Shown: in pieces, positions 31,908 through 41,384 of the stretch
Position numbering within the stretch: position 1 is the stretch's first letter
Layout: every line of letters starts with the position of its first letter
Source of the DNA: Sphingomonas endophytica
GTDB lineage: Bacteria; Pseudomonadota; Alphaproteobacteria; Sphingomonadales; Sphingomonadaceae
Length of the DNA stretch: 64,000 nucleotides
Assembly (NCBI RefSeq): GCF_014199415.1
Contig: NZ_JACIJN010000006.1
Span: forward strand, 211,541-275,540
Reading direction: 5' to 3'
Notes under the pieces: model-generated
Told to the model about the DNA's origin: nothing
Seen by the model: the letters and a program-made list of their open reading frames with translations, nothing else
Databases searched by the model: none
Program-made: the position numbers and the translations under genes

Positions 31908-32651
31908 CTACCAATCCCCCGCCACCGCCATCCACACCGCGACCGCCGCCGCCGCCGCGGTGTCGGCGCGCAGGATGCGCGGCCCCAGCGCCACCCCCAC
32001 CGCGGCCGGATGCGCGCGGATCGCGGCGCGTTCCTCGTCGTCGAAGCCGCCCTCCGGCCCGATCAGGATCGCCGCCGGCCCGCGCCGCTCGCGCATCGCC
32101 GCCGCCGCCGGTGCGCCGCCCAGCTCGTCGGCGAAGAACAGCGCCCGCTCCGCCGGCCACTCGCGCAGCAGCGCCGGCAATTTCACCATCTCCGCCACCT
32201 CCGGCACGGCGGTCCGCCCGCATTGCTCGGCCGCCTCGATCATATGCGCGCGCAGCCGCTCGGTATTCGGCTTGTCGACCACCGTCCGCCGCGTCACCAC
32301 CGGCACCAGCCGCGCGACGCCCAGCTCGCACGCCTTCTCCGCCATCCAGTCGCCGCGCCCTTTCTTGAGCGGCGCGGCGACCAGCCACAGATCGGGCACC
32401 GCCTCGCGCGCGCGCAGCCGCTCCTGCACGTCGAGCGTCAGGTCGCGCTTGCCGACCACGCTCGCCACCGCCAGCCACTCGCCGCTGACGTCATCGAACA
32501 GCTTCACCGGATCGCCCGGCTTCGTCCGCATCACGGACACCAGATAATGCGCCTGCGGCCCTGACAGCGACAGCGAACCGGGCGCGAGCGCCGTCTCGAC
32601 GAACAGCCGCGGCGTCGAGCGCGGCGGCCAGGCGGGCACCGCCCCCATCAT
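31908..32651 (-). CDS. rsmE: 16S rRNA (uracil-1498-N3)-methyltransferase RsmE
   Basis: This 247-residue SPOUT-class methyltransferase modifies U1498 of 16S rRNA. The N-terminal PUA-like part contains HYLVSVMRTKPGDPVKLFD. The C-terminal knot has KACELGVARLVPV, AAEQCGRTAVPEV, ILIGPEGGFDDEE and LGPRILRADTAAAAAV. Two tandem ATGs (32651, 32648) are possible starts. The first overlaps the stop of the small gene upstream. Confidence 0.95.
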   Translation of the reverse strand: MMGAVPAWPPRSTPRLFVETALAPGSLSLSGPQAHYLVSVMRTKPGDPVKLFDDVSGEWLAVASVVGKRDLTLDVQERLRAREAVPDLWLVAAPLKKGRGDWMAEKACELGVARLVPVVTRRTVVDKPNTERLRAHMIEAAEQCGRTAVPEVAEMVKLPALLREWPAERALFFADELGGAPAAAAMRERRGPAAILIGPEGGFDDEERAAIRAHPAAVGVALGPRILRADTAAAAAVAVWMAVAGDW

Positions 32652-32812
32652 TTCTTCCTTCCCCGTCCGATCAACAGGCGCGCGATCAGGAACAGAAGCG
32701 CCCCCGCCAGCGCGACGACCAGCACCACGCCCGTCACCACCCCGGCTACGCGCAGGATGGCATAGAACAGCGCCTCGAAAAACCGGCCGATCGCGACCGA
32801 CAGATGGATCAC
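32648..32812 (-). CDS. 54-residue single-span membrane protein coupled to rsmE
   Basis: A GTG-started frame (res. 1-54) encodes an amphipathic start (MIHLSVAIGRFFEALFYAIL), one long hydrophobic span (res. 22-47) and a basic end RLLIGRGRKK. Both ends are overlaps: GTGA with the DUF2147 gene stop and ATGA with the rsmE start. Such double coupling argues that it is a real gene although very short. Function unknown. Confidence 0.65.
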   Translation of the reverse strand: MIHLSVAIGRFFEALFYAILRVAGVVTGVVLVVALAGALLFLIARLLIGRGRKK

Positions 32813-33195
32813 TTACCCGAGACGCGCGTCCAGCGCTGCTCCTTGCACCCGAAGCCAGCGAACAGACACCCCTGCGCGATCAAGGTGTTGCGCCCGTCGA
32901 GCTGCAACGTGCCCTCGACCTCGCGCCCGATATCGGGGACGAACACCGTCCCCGCCCACGTCCCGTCGCCATCCTGCTCGAACCCGCGGAACAACGACGT
33001 GCCGACCAGCCGGTCGGTCCCGCCCGCCGCGGCATCGTCCTTGGCCTTGTCGCTCGCCGACACCACGGTGCCGCACATCCCCGGCTCGCCACGGCACGGC
33101 GCGACACGGATCCGCACGCTGTCGGCGGCATTGCGCCACGTCCCCGCCAGCGGATCGGTGGCAGCGGCGGCGAGCAGGGCAAGAAGGGTCAACAT
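32809..33195 (-). CDS. Exported DUF2147-like small protein
   Basis: This 128-residue protein has a signal peptide (MLTLLALLAAAATDP). Its body begins LAGTWRNAADSVRIRVAPC and contains CGTVVSASDKAKDD and the end CKEQRWTRV, the pattern of DUF2147 proteins (G-x-W, C-G, W). AAGGA precedes the ATG at 33195. It heads a leftward run with the 54-residue protein and rsmE. The role is unknown, but family members are periplasmic. Confidence 0.75.
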   Translation of the reverse strand: MLTLLALLAAAATDPLAGTWRNAADSVRIRVAPCRGEPGMCGTVVSASDKAKDDAAAGGTDRLVGTSLFRGFEQDGDGTWAGTVFVPDIGREVEGTLQLDGRNTLIAQGCLFAGFGCKEQRWTRVSGK

Positions 33196-33502
33196 ACGCA
33201 CGATCCTTACGAAACCGGTGGCGTTGTATGTAGGCACGGTTGACGGTGGCGTGAACCGGTCACCCGCATACTTCCGTCACGCGGCCCCGCGACGTTCAAG
33301 GCGGGCAAGCCACTGCTCCCCCTCTCGTCATCCCGGACTTGATCCGGGATCCCGCTTTTTCTTTACGTCGTCCGCCAAGAACAAGAAGCGGGGCCCCGGA
33401 TCAAGTCCGGGGCGACGGACGGGAGGGCGGAAGTCGCAAGGACTCGCCGCCCGCAGCACGATAGCCGCTGACGCCCGCCCCATCCCCCGCTATCGCGGCG
33501 AC
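33196..33502. repeat. 307-bp gap holding a complete family-B palindrome
   Basis: Between the divergent DUF2147 and ubiA genes lies a full family-B element at 33326-33417: CGTCATCCCGGACTTGATCC at the left and its complement ending CCGGGGCGACG at the right, with a variable centre. The rest should hold both promoters. I see no gene. Confidence 0.8.
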
Positions 33503-34411
33503 GTGACCGACATCGTCCCCGACACCCAGCACCGCGGCCTGCTGTCGCTCCTGCCGCCACGCGCGCGGCTGTTCGCGTCGCTCGCGCGGTTCGACCGGCC
33601 GATCGGCTGGTGGCTGCTGTTCTGGCCCGGCGCGTGGGGCGTCGCGCTCGCCGGCGGCGTCATCGAGCGCTGGCCGCTGCTGCTGTGGCTGCTCCTCGGC
33701 AGCATCGCGATGCGCGGCGCGGGCTGCGTCTACAACGACATCGTCGACCGCGATCTCGATGCCAGCGTCGCGCGCACGCGCAGCCGCCCGCTCGCCAGCG
33801 GCGCGGTGTCGGCGAAGGCGGCTTGGGCGTTCCTGCTCGCGCTCTGCCTGATCGGGCTCGTCGTGCTGCTCCAGTTGCATCTGCCCGCCGCGATCGTCTC
33901 GCTCGCCGCGATCGCGCCGGTCGCCGCCTATCCGTTCATGAAGCGCATTACCTGGTGGCCGCAGGCGTGGCTCGGGCTGGTCTTCTCCTGGGCGGCGCTG
34001 GTCGGCTGGACCGAGACCTGGGGCGCGCTCACGCTACCCGGCGTAACGCTCTACGCCGGCACGATCTTCTGGGTGGTCGGCTACGACACGATCTACGCAT
34101 TGCAGGACCGCGAGGACGATGCGCTGGTCGGCATCCGCTCCTCGGCGCTCGCGCTCGGCCGCCATGTCCGCGCCGGGGTGAGCGCCTGCTACGCGCTCGC
34201 GCTTGCGTTGTGGGTGGCGGCGCTGTGGCAGGTCCGCGCCGACCCGCTGATCCTCGCCGCGCTTGCCCCGCTCGCGCTCCACCTGTTCTGGCAGGTCGCG
34301 ACGTTGCGCGACGACGACGGCAGCGGCGCGCTCGACCGTTTCCGCAGCAACCGCACCGCCGGGCTGCTGATGTTCCTCGCCTGCGTCGTGGTCGGCACGC
34401 GCATCCAATAA
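33503..34411 (+). CDS. ubiA: 4-hydroxybenzoate polyprenyltransferase
   Basis: This 302-residue polytopic membrane enzyme attaches the polyprenyl tail in ubiquinone synthesis. The first Asp-rich motif is N78-D-I-V-D-R-D-L-D (res. 78-86) and the second is YD195TIYALQDREDD. About eight hydrophobic helices are present. The GTG at 33503 is the best start, and the protein begins with a short cytoplasmic tail before RFDRPIGWWLLFWPG. It is divergent from the DUF2147-rsmE-gshA genes. Confidence 0.95.
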   Translation: MTDIVPDTQHRGLLSLLPPRARLFASLARFDRPIGWWLLFWPGAWGVALAGGVIERWPLLLWLLLGSIAMRGAGCVYNDIVDRDLDASVARTRSRPLASGAVSAKAAWAFLLALCLIGLVVLLQLHLPAAIVSLAAIAPVAAYPFMKRITWWPQAWLGLVFSWAALVGWTETWGALTLPGVTLYAGTIFWVVGYDTIYALQDREDDALVGIRSSALALGRHVRAGVSACYALALALWVAALWQVRADPLILAALAPLALHLFWQVATLRDDDGSGALDRFRSNRTAGLLMFLACVVVGTRIQ

Positions 34412-34471
34412 CGCCGCCGCGACGTTCTCCGCGATATGGCATCCGCAACCTTTCACTCCTAAGTCGATCCG

Positions 34472-35818
34472 ATGCTCACGCCCTCCCAAGCGCAGGATCG
34501 CGCCCACGACATCGTCCGCCGCGCCACCGCCGCCGGCGCCGACGCCGCCGACGCGGTCTTCGCCGCCAGCGCCTCGACCGAGGTATCGGTCCGGCTCGGC
34601 AAGCTCGAGGATGTCGGCCGCTCGGAGGGCGAGGACCTCGGGCTGCGCGTCTTCGTCGGCAGTCGCTCGGCCAGCGTCTCGACCTCCGACCTCTCGTCCG
34701 CCGCGATGGACGCGCTGGTGGAACGCGCCGTGGCGATGGCGCGCGAGGCGCCCGAGGATCGCTGGGCCGGGCTCGCCCCGCAGGAGCGGCTGCTCCACGG
34801 CGCGCCCCCCGCGCTCGACCTCGCCGACCGCCACGCCTGCACCCCCGAACAGCTCCGCAGCGCCGCGCAGCGCGCCGAGGACGCCGCGCGCGCCGTCGAG
34901 GGCGTCACCAACAGCGAGGGCGGCGGCGCGGCGGCATCGGAGAGCGTCTGGGCGCTCGCCACCAGCCACGGCTTCGCGGGCAGCTACGCCACCACCGGGT
35001 TCAGCGTCTCGGCCAGCGTGATCGCGGGCGAGGGCAGCGCGATGCAGCGCGACTATGCCTTCCATTCCGCGCGCCACCTCGCGCATCTCGACACCCCCGA
35101 GGCGATCGGCCAGCTCGCCGGCGAGCGCGCGGTCGCACGGCTCGATCCGGGCGTCGCGCGCAGCGGGACGATGCCGATCGTCTTCGATCCGCGCGTCGGC
35201 GCCAGCCTGCTCGGGCATCTCAGCGGCGCGATCACCGGCGGCGCGATTACCCGCCGCACCAGCTTCCTGCTCGACTCGCTCGGCACCGAGGTCTTCGCGC
35301 CCGGCGTGACGATCCGCGACGATCCGCACCGCCCGCACGGGCTGCGCTCGCGTCCGTTCGACGGCGAGGGGCTGCCGGTCTCGCCGGTCGCGATCATCGA
35401 GAACGGGATGCTGGAGAGCTGGCTGCTCGACAGCGCCTCGGCCCGGCAATTGGGGCTGGAGCCGACCGGCCATGCCGCGCGCGGCATCGCCGGCGCGCCG
35501 GGCGTGTCGACCAGCAACCTCTATATGGAGCCGGGTAAAATGCCCGTCGCGACGCTGATCGAGGATATCGAGGACGGCATCTACGTCACCGAGCTGATCG
35601 GTCAGGGCGTGAACCCGGTCACCGGCGATTACAGCCGCGGCGCAGCCGGCTTCACGATCCGCGGCGGCGAGATCGTCGCGCCGGTCGCCGGCTTCACGAT
35701 CGCGGGCAATTTGCTCGCGATGTTCCGCGCGCTCACCCCCGCCAACGATCTCGTGTTCCGGCAGGGGGTCAACGTGCCGACGCTGCGCATCGACGGCATG
35801 ACGGTCGCCGGTGGCTGA
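34472..35818 (+). CDS. pmbA: PmbA/TldE-family metalloprotease subunit
   Basis: This 448-residue protein is of the TldD/PmbA family. Hallmarks are GLRVFVGSRSASVSTSDLS near residue 57 and GKMPVATLIEDIEDGIYVTELIGQGVNPVTGDYSRGAAGF near residue 355. It lacks the HExxxH zinc motif of TldD, as PmbA/TldE does. With TldD it processes peptides such as microcin precursors or CcdA. tldD is not in this window. The stop overlaps the GTG of the next gene. Confidence 0.93.
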   Translation: MLTPSQAQDRAHDIVRRATAAGADAADAVFAASASTEVSVRLGKLEDVGRSEGEDLGLRVFVGSRSASVSTSDLSSAAMDALVERAVAMAREAPEDRWAGLAPQERLLHGAPPALDLADRHACTPEQLRSAAQRAEDAARAVEGVTNSEGGGAAASESVWALATSHGFAGSYATTGFSVSASVIAGEGSAMQRDYAFHSARHLAHLDTPEAIGQLAGERAVARLDPGVARSGTMPIVFDPRVGASLLGHLSGAITGGAITRRTSFLLDSLGTEVFAPGVTIRDDPHRPHGLRSRPFDGEGLPVSPVAIIENGMLESWLLDSASARQLGLEPTGHAARGIAGAPGVSTSNLYMEPGKMPVATLIEDIEDGIYVTELIGQGVNPVTGDYSRGAAGFTIRGGEIVAPVAGFTIAGNLLAMFRALTPANDLVFRQGVNVPTLRIDGMTVAGG

Positions 35819-36605
35819 CGCCGCCGCTCCGGACCCCGGGCTGGTCGGGGCGGTCGTCGCGGTGGCGCGCGACGCCGGGCAGATGGCGCTCGCGCGCTGG
35901 CGCACCGACTTCGCGCGCTGGGAGAAGTCGGAGGGCAGCCCGGTGTGCGAGGTCGATCTCGACGTCGACCGCATGGTGCGCGCGCGGCTGGGCGCGCTGC
36001 TCCCCGACGCCGGATGGCTGTCGGAGGAAACCGCCGACAATGCCGACCGGCTGGCGTGTCGCCGCGTCTGGGTGGTCGATCCGATCGACGGCACGCGCGA
36101 CTATATCCGCGGGCGCACCGGCTGGTGCGTGTCGATCGCGCTGGTCGAGGACGGCCGCCCGGTGATCGGCGTGCTCGACGCTCCCGCCCGCGGCGAAGTA
36201 TGGTGCGCGACCGCGCCCGGCGGCGCGACCCGAAACGGCGTCCGCGTCACCGCCGGCGGACGCGCTTCGCTGCCCGGCGCACGTGTCCCGGTCGACGCAC
36301 TGCCGAAGGTCGACCGCGACCTGACCGCGGTCGAGAAGCCGAACTCGATCGCGTTGCGCGTTGCGATGGTCGCCGCCGACCACGCCGATCTGGTCGCGAC
36401 GCTGCGCTGGGGCAACGAATGGGACATCGCCGCCGCGGTGCTGGTGGCGAGCGCGGCGGGCGCCTCGGTCAGCGACGCGGTCGGCGCGCCATTGGTGTTC
36501 AACAAGCCCGATCCGCGCGCCTATGGCGTGCTGGTCAGCACCGCCGGCATCCACGACGCCGCGGTCCTCCGCCTCGCCGACCGCGTGAAGGCGGCGCTTG
36601 GGTAA
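35811..36605 (+). CDS. Inositol monophosphatase/CysQ-family phosphatase
   Basis: This 264-residue Mg-dependent phosphatase has the metal site E72/E73 (WLSEET) and D90-P-I-D93-G-T (VVDPIDGTRDYI), and a C-terminal GNEWDIAAAVLVASAAGA block (the usual WDxAAxxLI site). It may be a 3'(2'),5'-bisphosphate nucleotidase or an inositol-phosphate-type enzyme. Motifs alone cannot separate these. Its GTG start lies within pmbA (8-base overlap), so it is translationally coupled. Confidence 0.87.
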   Translation: MADAAAPDPGLVGAVVAVARDAGQMALARWRTDFARWEKSEGSPVCEVDLDVDRMVRARLGALLPDAGWLSEETADNADRLACRRVWVVDPIDGTRDYIRGRTGWCVSIALVEDGRPVIGVLDAPARGEVWCATAPGGATRNGVRVTAGGRASLPGARVPVDALPKVDRDLTAVEKPNSIALRVAMVAADHADLVATLRWGNEWDIAAAVLVASAAGASVSDAVGAPLVFNKPDPRAYGVLVSTAGIHDAAVLRLADRVKAALG

Positions 36606-36608
36606 GTT

Positions 36609-36737
36609 GTCATCCCGGACTTGATCCGGGATCCCGCTTCTTACGCCCGGCTATCGTCGTCGTGCGGCGCTCGCTCCCGCCGTCATTGCGAGCGTAGCGA
36701 AGCAATCCAGGGCGTCTTCGCTACGCTCGCAATGACG
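36609..36737. repeat. Family-B half element and complete family-A palindrome
   Basis: GTCATCCCGGACTTGATCC (36609 on) and the full family-A palindrome (36681-36737, CGTCATTGCGAGCGTAGCGA with its inverted partner) fill most of the space between two convergent genes. They may serve as a bidirectional terminator. Confidence 0.85.
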
Positions 36738-36774
36738 AACGGACGGCGTAGGCTCCCGGTCGCCGCCGCCAACC

Positions 36775-37554
36775 CTACATCAAGAGCCGTACCCCCACGA
36801 TCAACAACACCACCGCCAGCGCCGGCGTCACCACCCGCTCCGGCAGCCGGTCGGTCAGCTTCGCGCCGAGGATCACCCCCGGCACCGACCCGAGCAACAA
36901 CGACCCCAGCAGCGGCAGATTGATGTTCCCGATCACCGCATGGCCGATCCCGCCGATCAGCGCGACCGGCACCGCATGGAGGATATCCGTCCCGACCAGC
37001 CGCTTGGCGTTTAGCCGGAACGGATAGAGCATCAGCAGCAGCGTCGCCCCCAGCGCCCCGGCGCCCACCGAGGTCAGCGTGATCAGCGTCCCCAGCAATG
37101 CACCCGCCGCCGCAGTCAGCCACGGCTGCCAGCGCAGCATCGCCTCGGTCCGCGCGCCCTCGGCGCGCGCGAACCGCCGCGCCAATTTCGCGCGGAACGG
37201 CGTCAGCAAGGCGGAGATGACCAATGTCACGCCCAGTACGCGCACGATCAGCCCGTTGCTCTCCGCCTTGTGGCCATGGCCCGACAGCCACCAGAGCGTG
37301 ATCGCCACCGCCGGCAGGCTCCCCCAGCACAGCCGCTTGACGATCGCCCAGTCGGCATTGTTCTGGCGGTGGTGCATCGTCCCGCCGACGATCTTGGTGA
37401 TCGCCGCGAACCACAAATCGGTGCCGACCGCCGTCGTCGGCGCGACTCCGAACAACAGGATCAGCAGCGGCGACATCAGCGATCCGCCGCCGACCCCGGT
37501 CAGCCCGACGATCGTGCCGACCAGAAATCCGGCCAGCGTGCTCAGTGCGTCCAA
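36775..37554 (-). CDS. TSUP (TauE/SafE) family permease
   Basis: This 259-residue membrane protein has about eight helices. The TSUP signature GTIVGLTGVGGGSLMSPLLILLFG is near residue 15 and its repeat GTLITLTSVGAGALGATLLL is near residue 150. Members export or import sulfite, sulfonates or related organic anions. No ATG is available near the expected start. A TTG at 37554 gives LDALSTLAGFLVG, matching the usual family N-terminus. It is an orphan here, so the substrate is open. Confidence 0.85.
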   Translation of the reverse strand: MDALSTLAGFLVGTIVGLTGVGGGSLMSPLLILLFGVAPTTAVGTDLWFAAITKIVGGTMHHRQNNADWAIVKRLCWGSLPAVAITLWWLSGHGHKAESNGLIVRVLGVTLVISALLTPFRAKLARRFARAEGARTEAMLRWQPWLTAAAGALLGTLITLTSVGAGALGATLLLMLYPFRLNAKRLVGTDILHAVPVALIGGIGHAVIGNINLPLLGSLLLGSVPGVILGAKLTDRLPERVVTPALAVVLLIVGVRLLM

Positions 37555-37636
37555 AGCGTTCTGCCCCCGTTCATCCTCGCTACCTGCGACGCGCGGCGTC
37601 GGGCGGCAAGCGCAGAAAAGCTTGGGGCGACCAAGC

Positions 37637-38770
37637 TCATGTCGCCAGTGCCGCCGCGAGGATCGCCGCGATCCGTCCCGCGGCATGGCCGTCGCCATGG
37701 CAATCGCGCGCCACCGCCATCGCGCCGATCGCCGCCGGATCGTCGAGCAGCGCGCTTGCCGCCGCGACGATCCGCGCCGGGTCGGTGCCGACGATCCTCG
37801 CGCCGCCCGCCGCAACGCCCTCGGGTCGCTCGGTGACGTCGCGCAGCACCAGCACCGGCACGCCGAGCGCGGGTGCTTCCTCCTGCACCCCGCCCGAGTC
37901 GGTCAGGATCAGCGTGCTCGCCGTCATCAGCCGCACGAACGCGGCATAATCGAGCGCCGGGAGCAGTGCGATCCGCGCGCTCCCGCCCAGCCGCAGCGCC
38001 AGCGGCCCCGCAACGGCCGGGTTCGGGTGCAGCGGCACGACGATCCCGAGGTCGGCGCGCTCCGCCAGCCGCGCGACCGCCTCGGCGATCCCCGCGAGCG
38101 TCTCGCCCTGATTCTCGCGCCGGTGTGCGGTCACGGTGACGATCCGCCGTCCGCTGAACCGCGCCAGCGCCGCCGCGACCGCGTCGGCCGGTGCCGGCGC
38201 GGCCGCGATCCGCGCCCGCACGATCCGCAGCGCGTCCGCGACGGTATTGCCGGTCAGATGGATCGCCGCCGCCGGGACGTTCTCGGCACGCAACGCCGCC
38301 GCCGCCGCGGGGGTCGGTGCGAAATGGAGGTCGGCGAGCACCCCCGCCACGCGCCGGCTCCCTTCCTCGGGCCAGGGCGCGGACAGGTCGCCGCTGCGCA
38401 GCCCCGCCTCGACATGCGCCACCGGCACCCCGCGCAGGTGCGCCGCGAGCGTGGTGGCGAGCGTCGTCAGCGTATCGCCATGCACCACCACCCGCGCCGG
38501 CCGCTCGCGCTCGAGCGCCGCGCCGATCGCGACCAGCATCGCCGCCAGTTGCCCTTCGAGCGTCGCCGCCGCGCCCATCAGCGCCAGATCGACGTCCGCA
38601 ACGATCCCGAACGCGCGCAATGCCTGTTCCAGCAGCCCACGATGCTGCCCGGTAACGAGCACGCGGGTGTCGATCTGCGGGTAATTTCGCAGCGCTTCGA
38701 TCACCGGCGCCATCTTGATCGCTTCCGGCCGTGTCCCGAAGACGACAAGCAGGCGGGGCCGATGCAACAC
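37637..38770 (-). CDS. wecB: UDP-N-acetylglucosamine 2-epimerase (non-hydrolysing)
   Basis: This 377-residue GT-B-fold epimerase makes UDP-ManNAc for surface glycans. Visible blocks are [70 protein letters not shown] and [30 protein letters not shown]. All key histidines and the DSGG/QEE motif are present. It is divergent from gnd with about 80 bases between. No wecC partner is adjacent. Confidence 0.94.
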   Translation of the reverse strand: MLHRPRLLVVFGTRPEAIKMAPVIEALRNYPQIDTRVLVTGQHRGLLEQALRAFGIVADVDLALMGAAATLEGQLAAMLVAIGAALERERPARVVVHGDTLTTLATTLAAHLRGVPVAHVEAGLRSGDLSAPWPEEGSRRVAGVLADLHFAPTPAAAAALRAENVPAAAIHLTGNTVADALRIVRARIAAAPAPADAVAAALARFSGRRIVTVTAHRRENQGETLAGIAEAVARLAERADLGIVVPLHPNPAVAGPLALRLGGSARIALLPALDYAAFVRLMTASTLILTDSGGVQEEAPALGVPVLVLRDVTERPEGVAAGGARIVGTDPARIVAAASALLDDPAAIGAMAVARDCHGDGHAAGRIAAILAAALAT

Positions 38771-38850
38771 GCGAACGCTCCCAGGGGTTGTTGCGCCAGC
38801 GGAACCTGACGCATGGTCGGGTGATTAAGCGGCCAGCGAGGGAGTTTGCA

Positions 38851-39831
38851 ATGCGACTGGTGATGATCGGCCTCGGCCGGATGGGCGGCAACATGGCGCG
38901 CCGCCTGATGAAGGCCGGGCACGAGATCGTCGCCTTCGATCGTGACGCCCAAGCCGTTGAAAAGCTTGTCGCCGATGGCGCGATTGCCGCCAGTTCGGTC
39001 GACGATGCGCGCGTGAGGGCGGGCAGTCCGGCGATCTGGTGGGTGATGCTCCCGCATGGCGAGATCACCGACGGGATGGTCGACCAGATCGCGGCGGGCG
39101 GCAGCGCCGGCGACGTCGTGATCGACGGCGGTAACAGCTTCTACAAGGACGATATTCGCCGCGCCAAGGCGCTGGCGGAGAAGGGCATGCATTACGTCGA
39201 CGTCGGCACCTCCGGCGGCGTCTGGGGGCTCGAACGCGGCTATTGCATGATGATCGGCGGGCCGAAGGACGTTGTGCAGGATCTTGACCCGATTTTCGCC
39301 GCCCTCGCCCCCGGAATGGGTAACATTCCGCGCACCGTCGGCCGCAAGGACGGCACCGACCCCCGCGCTGAGAACGGCTACATCCATGCCGGCCCGGCCG
39401 GTGCGGGTCATTTCGTGAAGATGGTTCACAACGGCATCGAATACGGGCTGATGCAGGCCTACGCCGAAGGCTTCGACATTCTGAAGGGCAAGGCATCGGA
39501 AAAGCTGCCCGAAGATCAACGCTATGACATCGATCTCGCCGACGTCGCCGAAGTGTGGCGGCGCGGCAGCGTGATCTCGTCGTGGCTGCTCGACCTCACC
39601 GCCGACGCGCTCACCGCCGATGGCAAGCTGGAGAAGTTCAGCGGCAACGTCGCCGATTCGGGCGAGGGCCAGTGGACGATCGAGGCAGCGATGGAAGAAG
39701 CGGTGCCCGCCAATGTCCTGACCACCGCGCTGTTCGCACGCTATCGCAGCCGCGTCGAACATACCTTTGGCGAGAAGGTGTTGTCGGCGATGCGCTTCGG
39801 CTTCGGCGGCCATGTCGAGATGCCGCAATAA
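38851..39831 (+). CDS. gnd: 6-phosphogluconate dehydrogenase (short GndA type)
   Basis: This 326-residue enzyme oxidatively decarboxylates 6-phosphogluconate to ribulose-5-phosphate. The Rossmann loop is [15 protein letters not shown]. The substrate loops are [21 protein letters not shown] and [21 protein letters not shown] (catalytic Lys and HN). The length is that of the short, often NAD-preferring class. GAGGGAG precedes the ATG. It leads a three-gene operon (TAATG overlap with the next gene) with two HAD phosphatases. Confidence 0.94.
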   Translation: MRLVMIGLGRMGGNMARRLMKAGHEIVAFDRDAQAVEKLVADGAIAASSVDDARVRAGSPAIWWVMLPHGEITDGMVDQIAAGGSAGDVVIDGGNSFYKDDIRRAKALAEKGMHYVDVGTSGGVWGLERGYCMMIGGPKDVVQDLDPIFAALAPGMGNIPRTVGRKDGTDPRAENGYIHAGPAGAGHFVKMVHNGIEYGLMQAYAEGFDILKGKASEKLPEDQRYDIDLADVAEVWRRGSVISSWLLDLTADALTADGKLEKFSGNVADSGEGQWTIEAAMEEAVPANVLTTALFARYRSRVEHTFGEKVLSAMRFGFGGHVEMPQ

Positions 39832-40637
39832 TGACGATCCGCCTGCTGGTGTCGGATCTCGACGGCACGTTGGTTAATAAGGACAAAAACCTCACCCCCG
39901 CCACGATCGCCGCCGTCGACCGGTTGCGCGCGGCGGGGGTCGGGTTCACGGTCATCAGCGCACGACCGATGTCGGGGATTCGCCCGCTGCTCGAACCGCT
40001 CGGACTCGACGGCGACGTCGCGGCGTTCAACGGCGGGATCGTCTTCCGTCGCGACGGCACGATCGTCAGCCACACCACGATCCCGGCGGACATCGCGCGC
40101 GGGGTCATGGACATGGCCGAGGGCGTCGACACTTGGGTCTTCGCCGACGACCAATGGTATGCCAGCAACGGCGACGGCCCGCACACGCGCAGCGAGCGCC
40201 GGAGCAGCGCGCAGGAACCGGTGGTGGTCGCTTCCTTCAACGACCTGCTCGACCAGGCCGACAAGATCACCTTCGTCAGCGACGACGAGGCCGCGCTCCA
40301 CGCGCTCTACGAACGCGTCCACGCCCGCTACGGCAAGGACGCGACCGTCGCGCAGTCGCAGACTTATTATCTCGACGTCACCGCGCTGACCGCGAACAAG
40401 GGCGATGGCATCGCCGCGCTCGCCGGGGCGCTGGATGTCGATCTCGCCGACACCGCAGCGATCGGCGATCAGGCCAACGACCTGCCGATGCTGGCGCGCG
40501 CCGGGCTGTCGATCGCGATGGGCAACGCGCCCGACGCGGTGAAGGCGAAGGCGCACACCACCACTCGCGCGAACGACGAAGATGGCGTAGCGCACGCCAT
40601 CGACATGATTATCCTGCGCACCGGAGATACCGAATGA
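39831..40637 (+). CDS. Cof-type HAD-IIB sugar phosphatase
   Basis: This 268-residue HAD hydrolase has motif I LLVSDLDGTLV, motif II near VISARP, the Lys in ALTANKGDGIAALAGAL and motif III/IV GDQANDLPML. The type IIB cap (res. 85-185) fits sugar-phosphate substrates. It sits between gnd and a phosphomannomutase-like HAD, with one-base and ATGA overlaps, so a role in sugar-phosphate turnover is likely. The exact substrate is not known. Confidence 0.88.
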   Translation: MTIRLLVSDLDGTLVNKDKNLTPATIAAVDRLRAAGVGFTVISARPMSGIRPLLEPLGLDGDVAAFNGGIVFRRDGTIVSHTTIPADIARGVMDMAEGVDTWVFADDQWYASNGDGPHTRSERRSSAQEPVVVASFNDLLDQADKITFVSDDEAALHALYERVHARYGKDATVAQSQTYYLDVTALTANKGDGIAALAGALDVDLADTAAIGDQANDLPMLARAGLSIAMGNAPDAVKAKAHTTTRANDEDGVAHAIDMIILRTGDTE

Positions 40638-41380
40638 AGAAGCTCGTCGCCTTCGACCTCGACGGCACGCTCGCGCTCAGCAAGCAACCGCTGAAGGACG
40701 ATATGGGCGAGACTTTGGCCGATCTGCTGACGGTCGCCGATGTCGCGGTGATCTCCGGCGGCGACTGGCCGCAGTTCGAGAAGCAGGTCGCCAGCCGCCT
40801 GCCCGAACGCGCCGACCGTTCGCGGCTGTGGCTGATGCCGACCACCGGCACCAAGCTCTACGTCCACAAGGACGGCGCGTGGCAGACGGTCTATGCCGAG
40901 CTGTTCGACGACACCGAGAAGCAGAAGATCATCACCGCCTTCGGTGAATCGCTGGAGGCGACCGGCTTCGTCCCCGAACAGACCTGGGGCGAGCGGATCG
41001 AGGATCGCGGCAGCCAGATCACCTTCTCCGCGCTCGGCCAGGAAGCGCCGATCGAGGCCAAGGAACATTGGGATCCCGATTTCGCCAAGCGCAAGGTGAT
41101 CCAGGCGGACCTGCGCCAGCGGCTGCCGGGTCTCGCGATCAACATGGGCGGCGCGACCTCGATCGACATTACGCGCGAGGGTGTCGACAAGGGCTATGGC
41201 CTGCGCAAGCTTGCCGAGGAGAGCGGGTTCGGGCTGAAGGACATGCTGTTCATCGGCGACGCGATCTTCCCGGGCGGCAACGACTATCCCGCGCACGAAG
41301 CCGGGGTCGACTGCGTCCGCGTCCGCGATCCGCAGGAAACGATCAGCGTCGTCACCGCGATCGTCGCCTGCCAGAAGTGA
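40634..41380 (+). CDS. HAD-IIB protein resembling eukaryotic-type phosphomannomutase
   Basis: This 248-residue protein has motif I LVAFDLDGTLALSKQPL, GGDWPQFEKQV near residue 43, the block ERIEDRGSQITFSALGQEAP, then SIDITREGVDKGYGLRKL and motif IV FIGDAIFPGGNDYPAH. This order and the GNDYP motif follow eukaryotic phosphomannomutases (PMM2-like), which lack the alpha-PGM fold used by most bacteria. If so it interconverts mannose-6- and mannose-1-phosphate and could feed GDP-mannose into the surface glycan genes. It could instead be a plain phosphatase. Confidence 0.78.
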   Translation: MKKLVAFDLDGTLALSKQPLKDDMGETLADLLTVADVAVISGGDWPQFEKQVASRLPERADRSRLWLMPTTGTKLYVHKDGAWQTVYAELFDDTEKQKIITAFGESLEATGFVPEQTWGERIEDRGSQITFSALGQEAPIEAKEHWDPDFAKRKVIQADLRQRLPGLAINMGGATSIDITREGVDKGYGLRKLAEESGFGLKDMLFIGDAIFPGGNDYPAHEAGVDCVRVRDPQETISVVTAIVACQK

Positions 41381-41384
41381 CCCG

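Noticed and set aside
34034..36094. A 686-codon antisense frame across pmbA and the phosphatase gene
   Set aside because: It is the shadow of two well-recognised genes on the other strand. Composition is Arg/Ala-rich with no motif.
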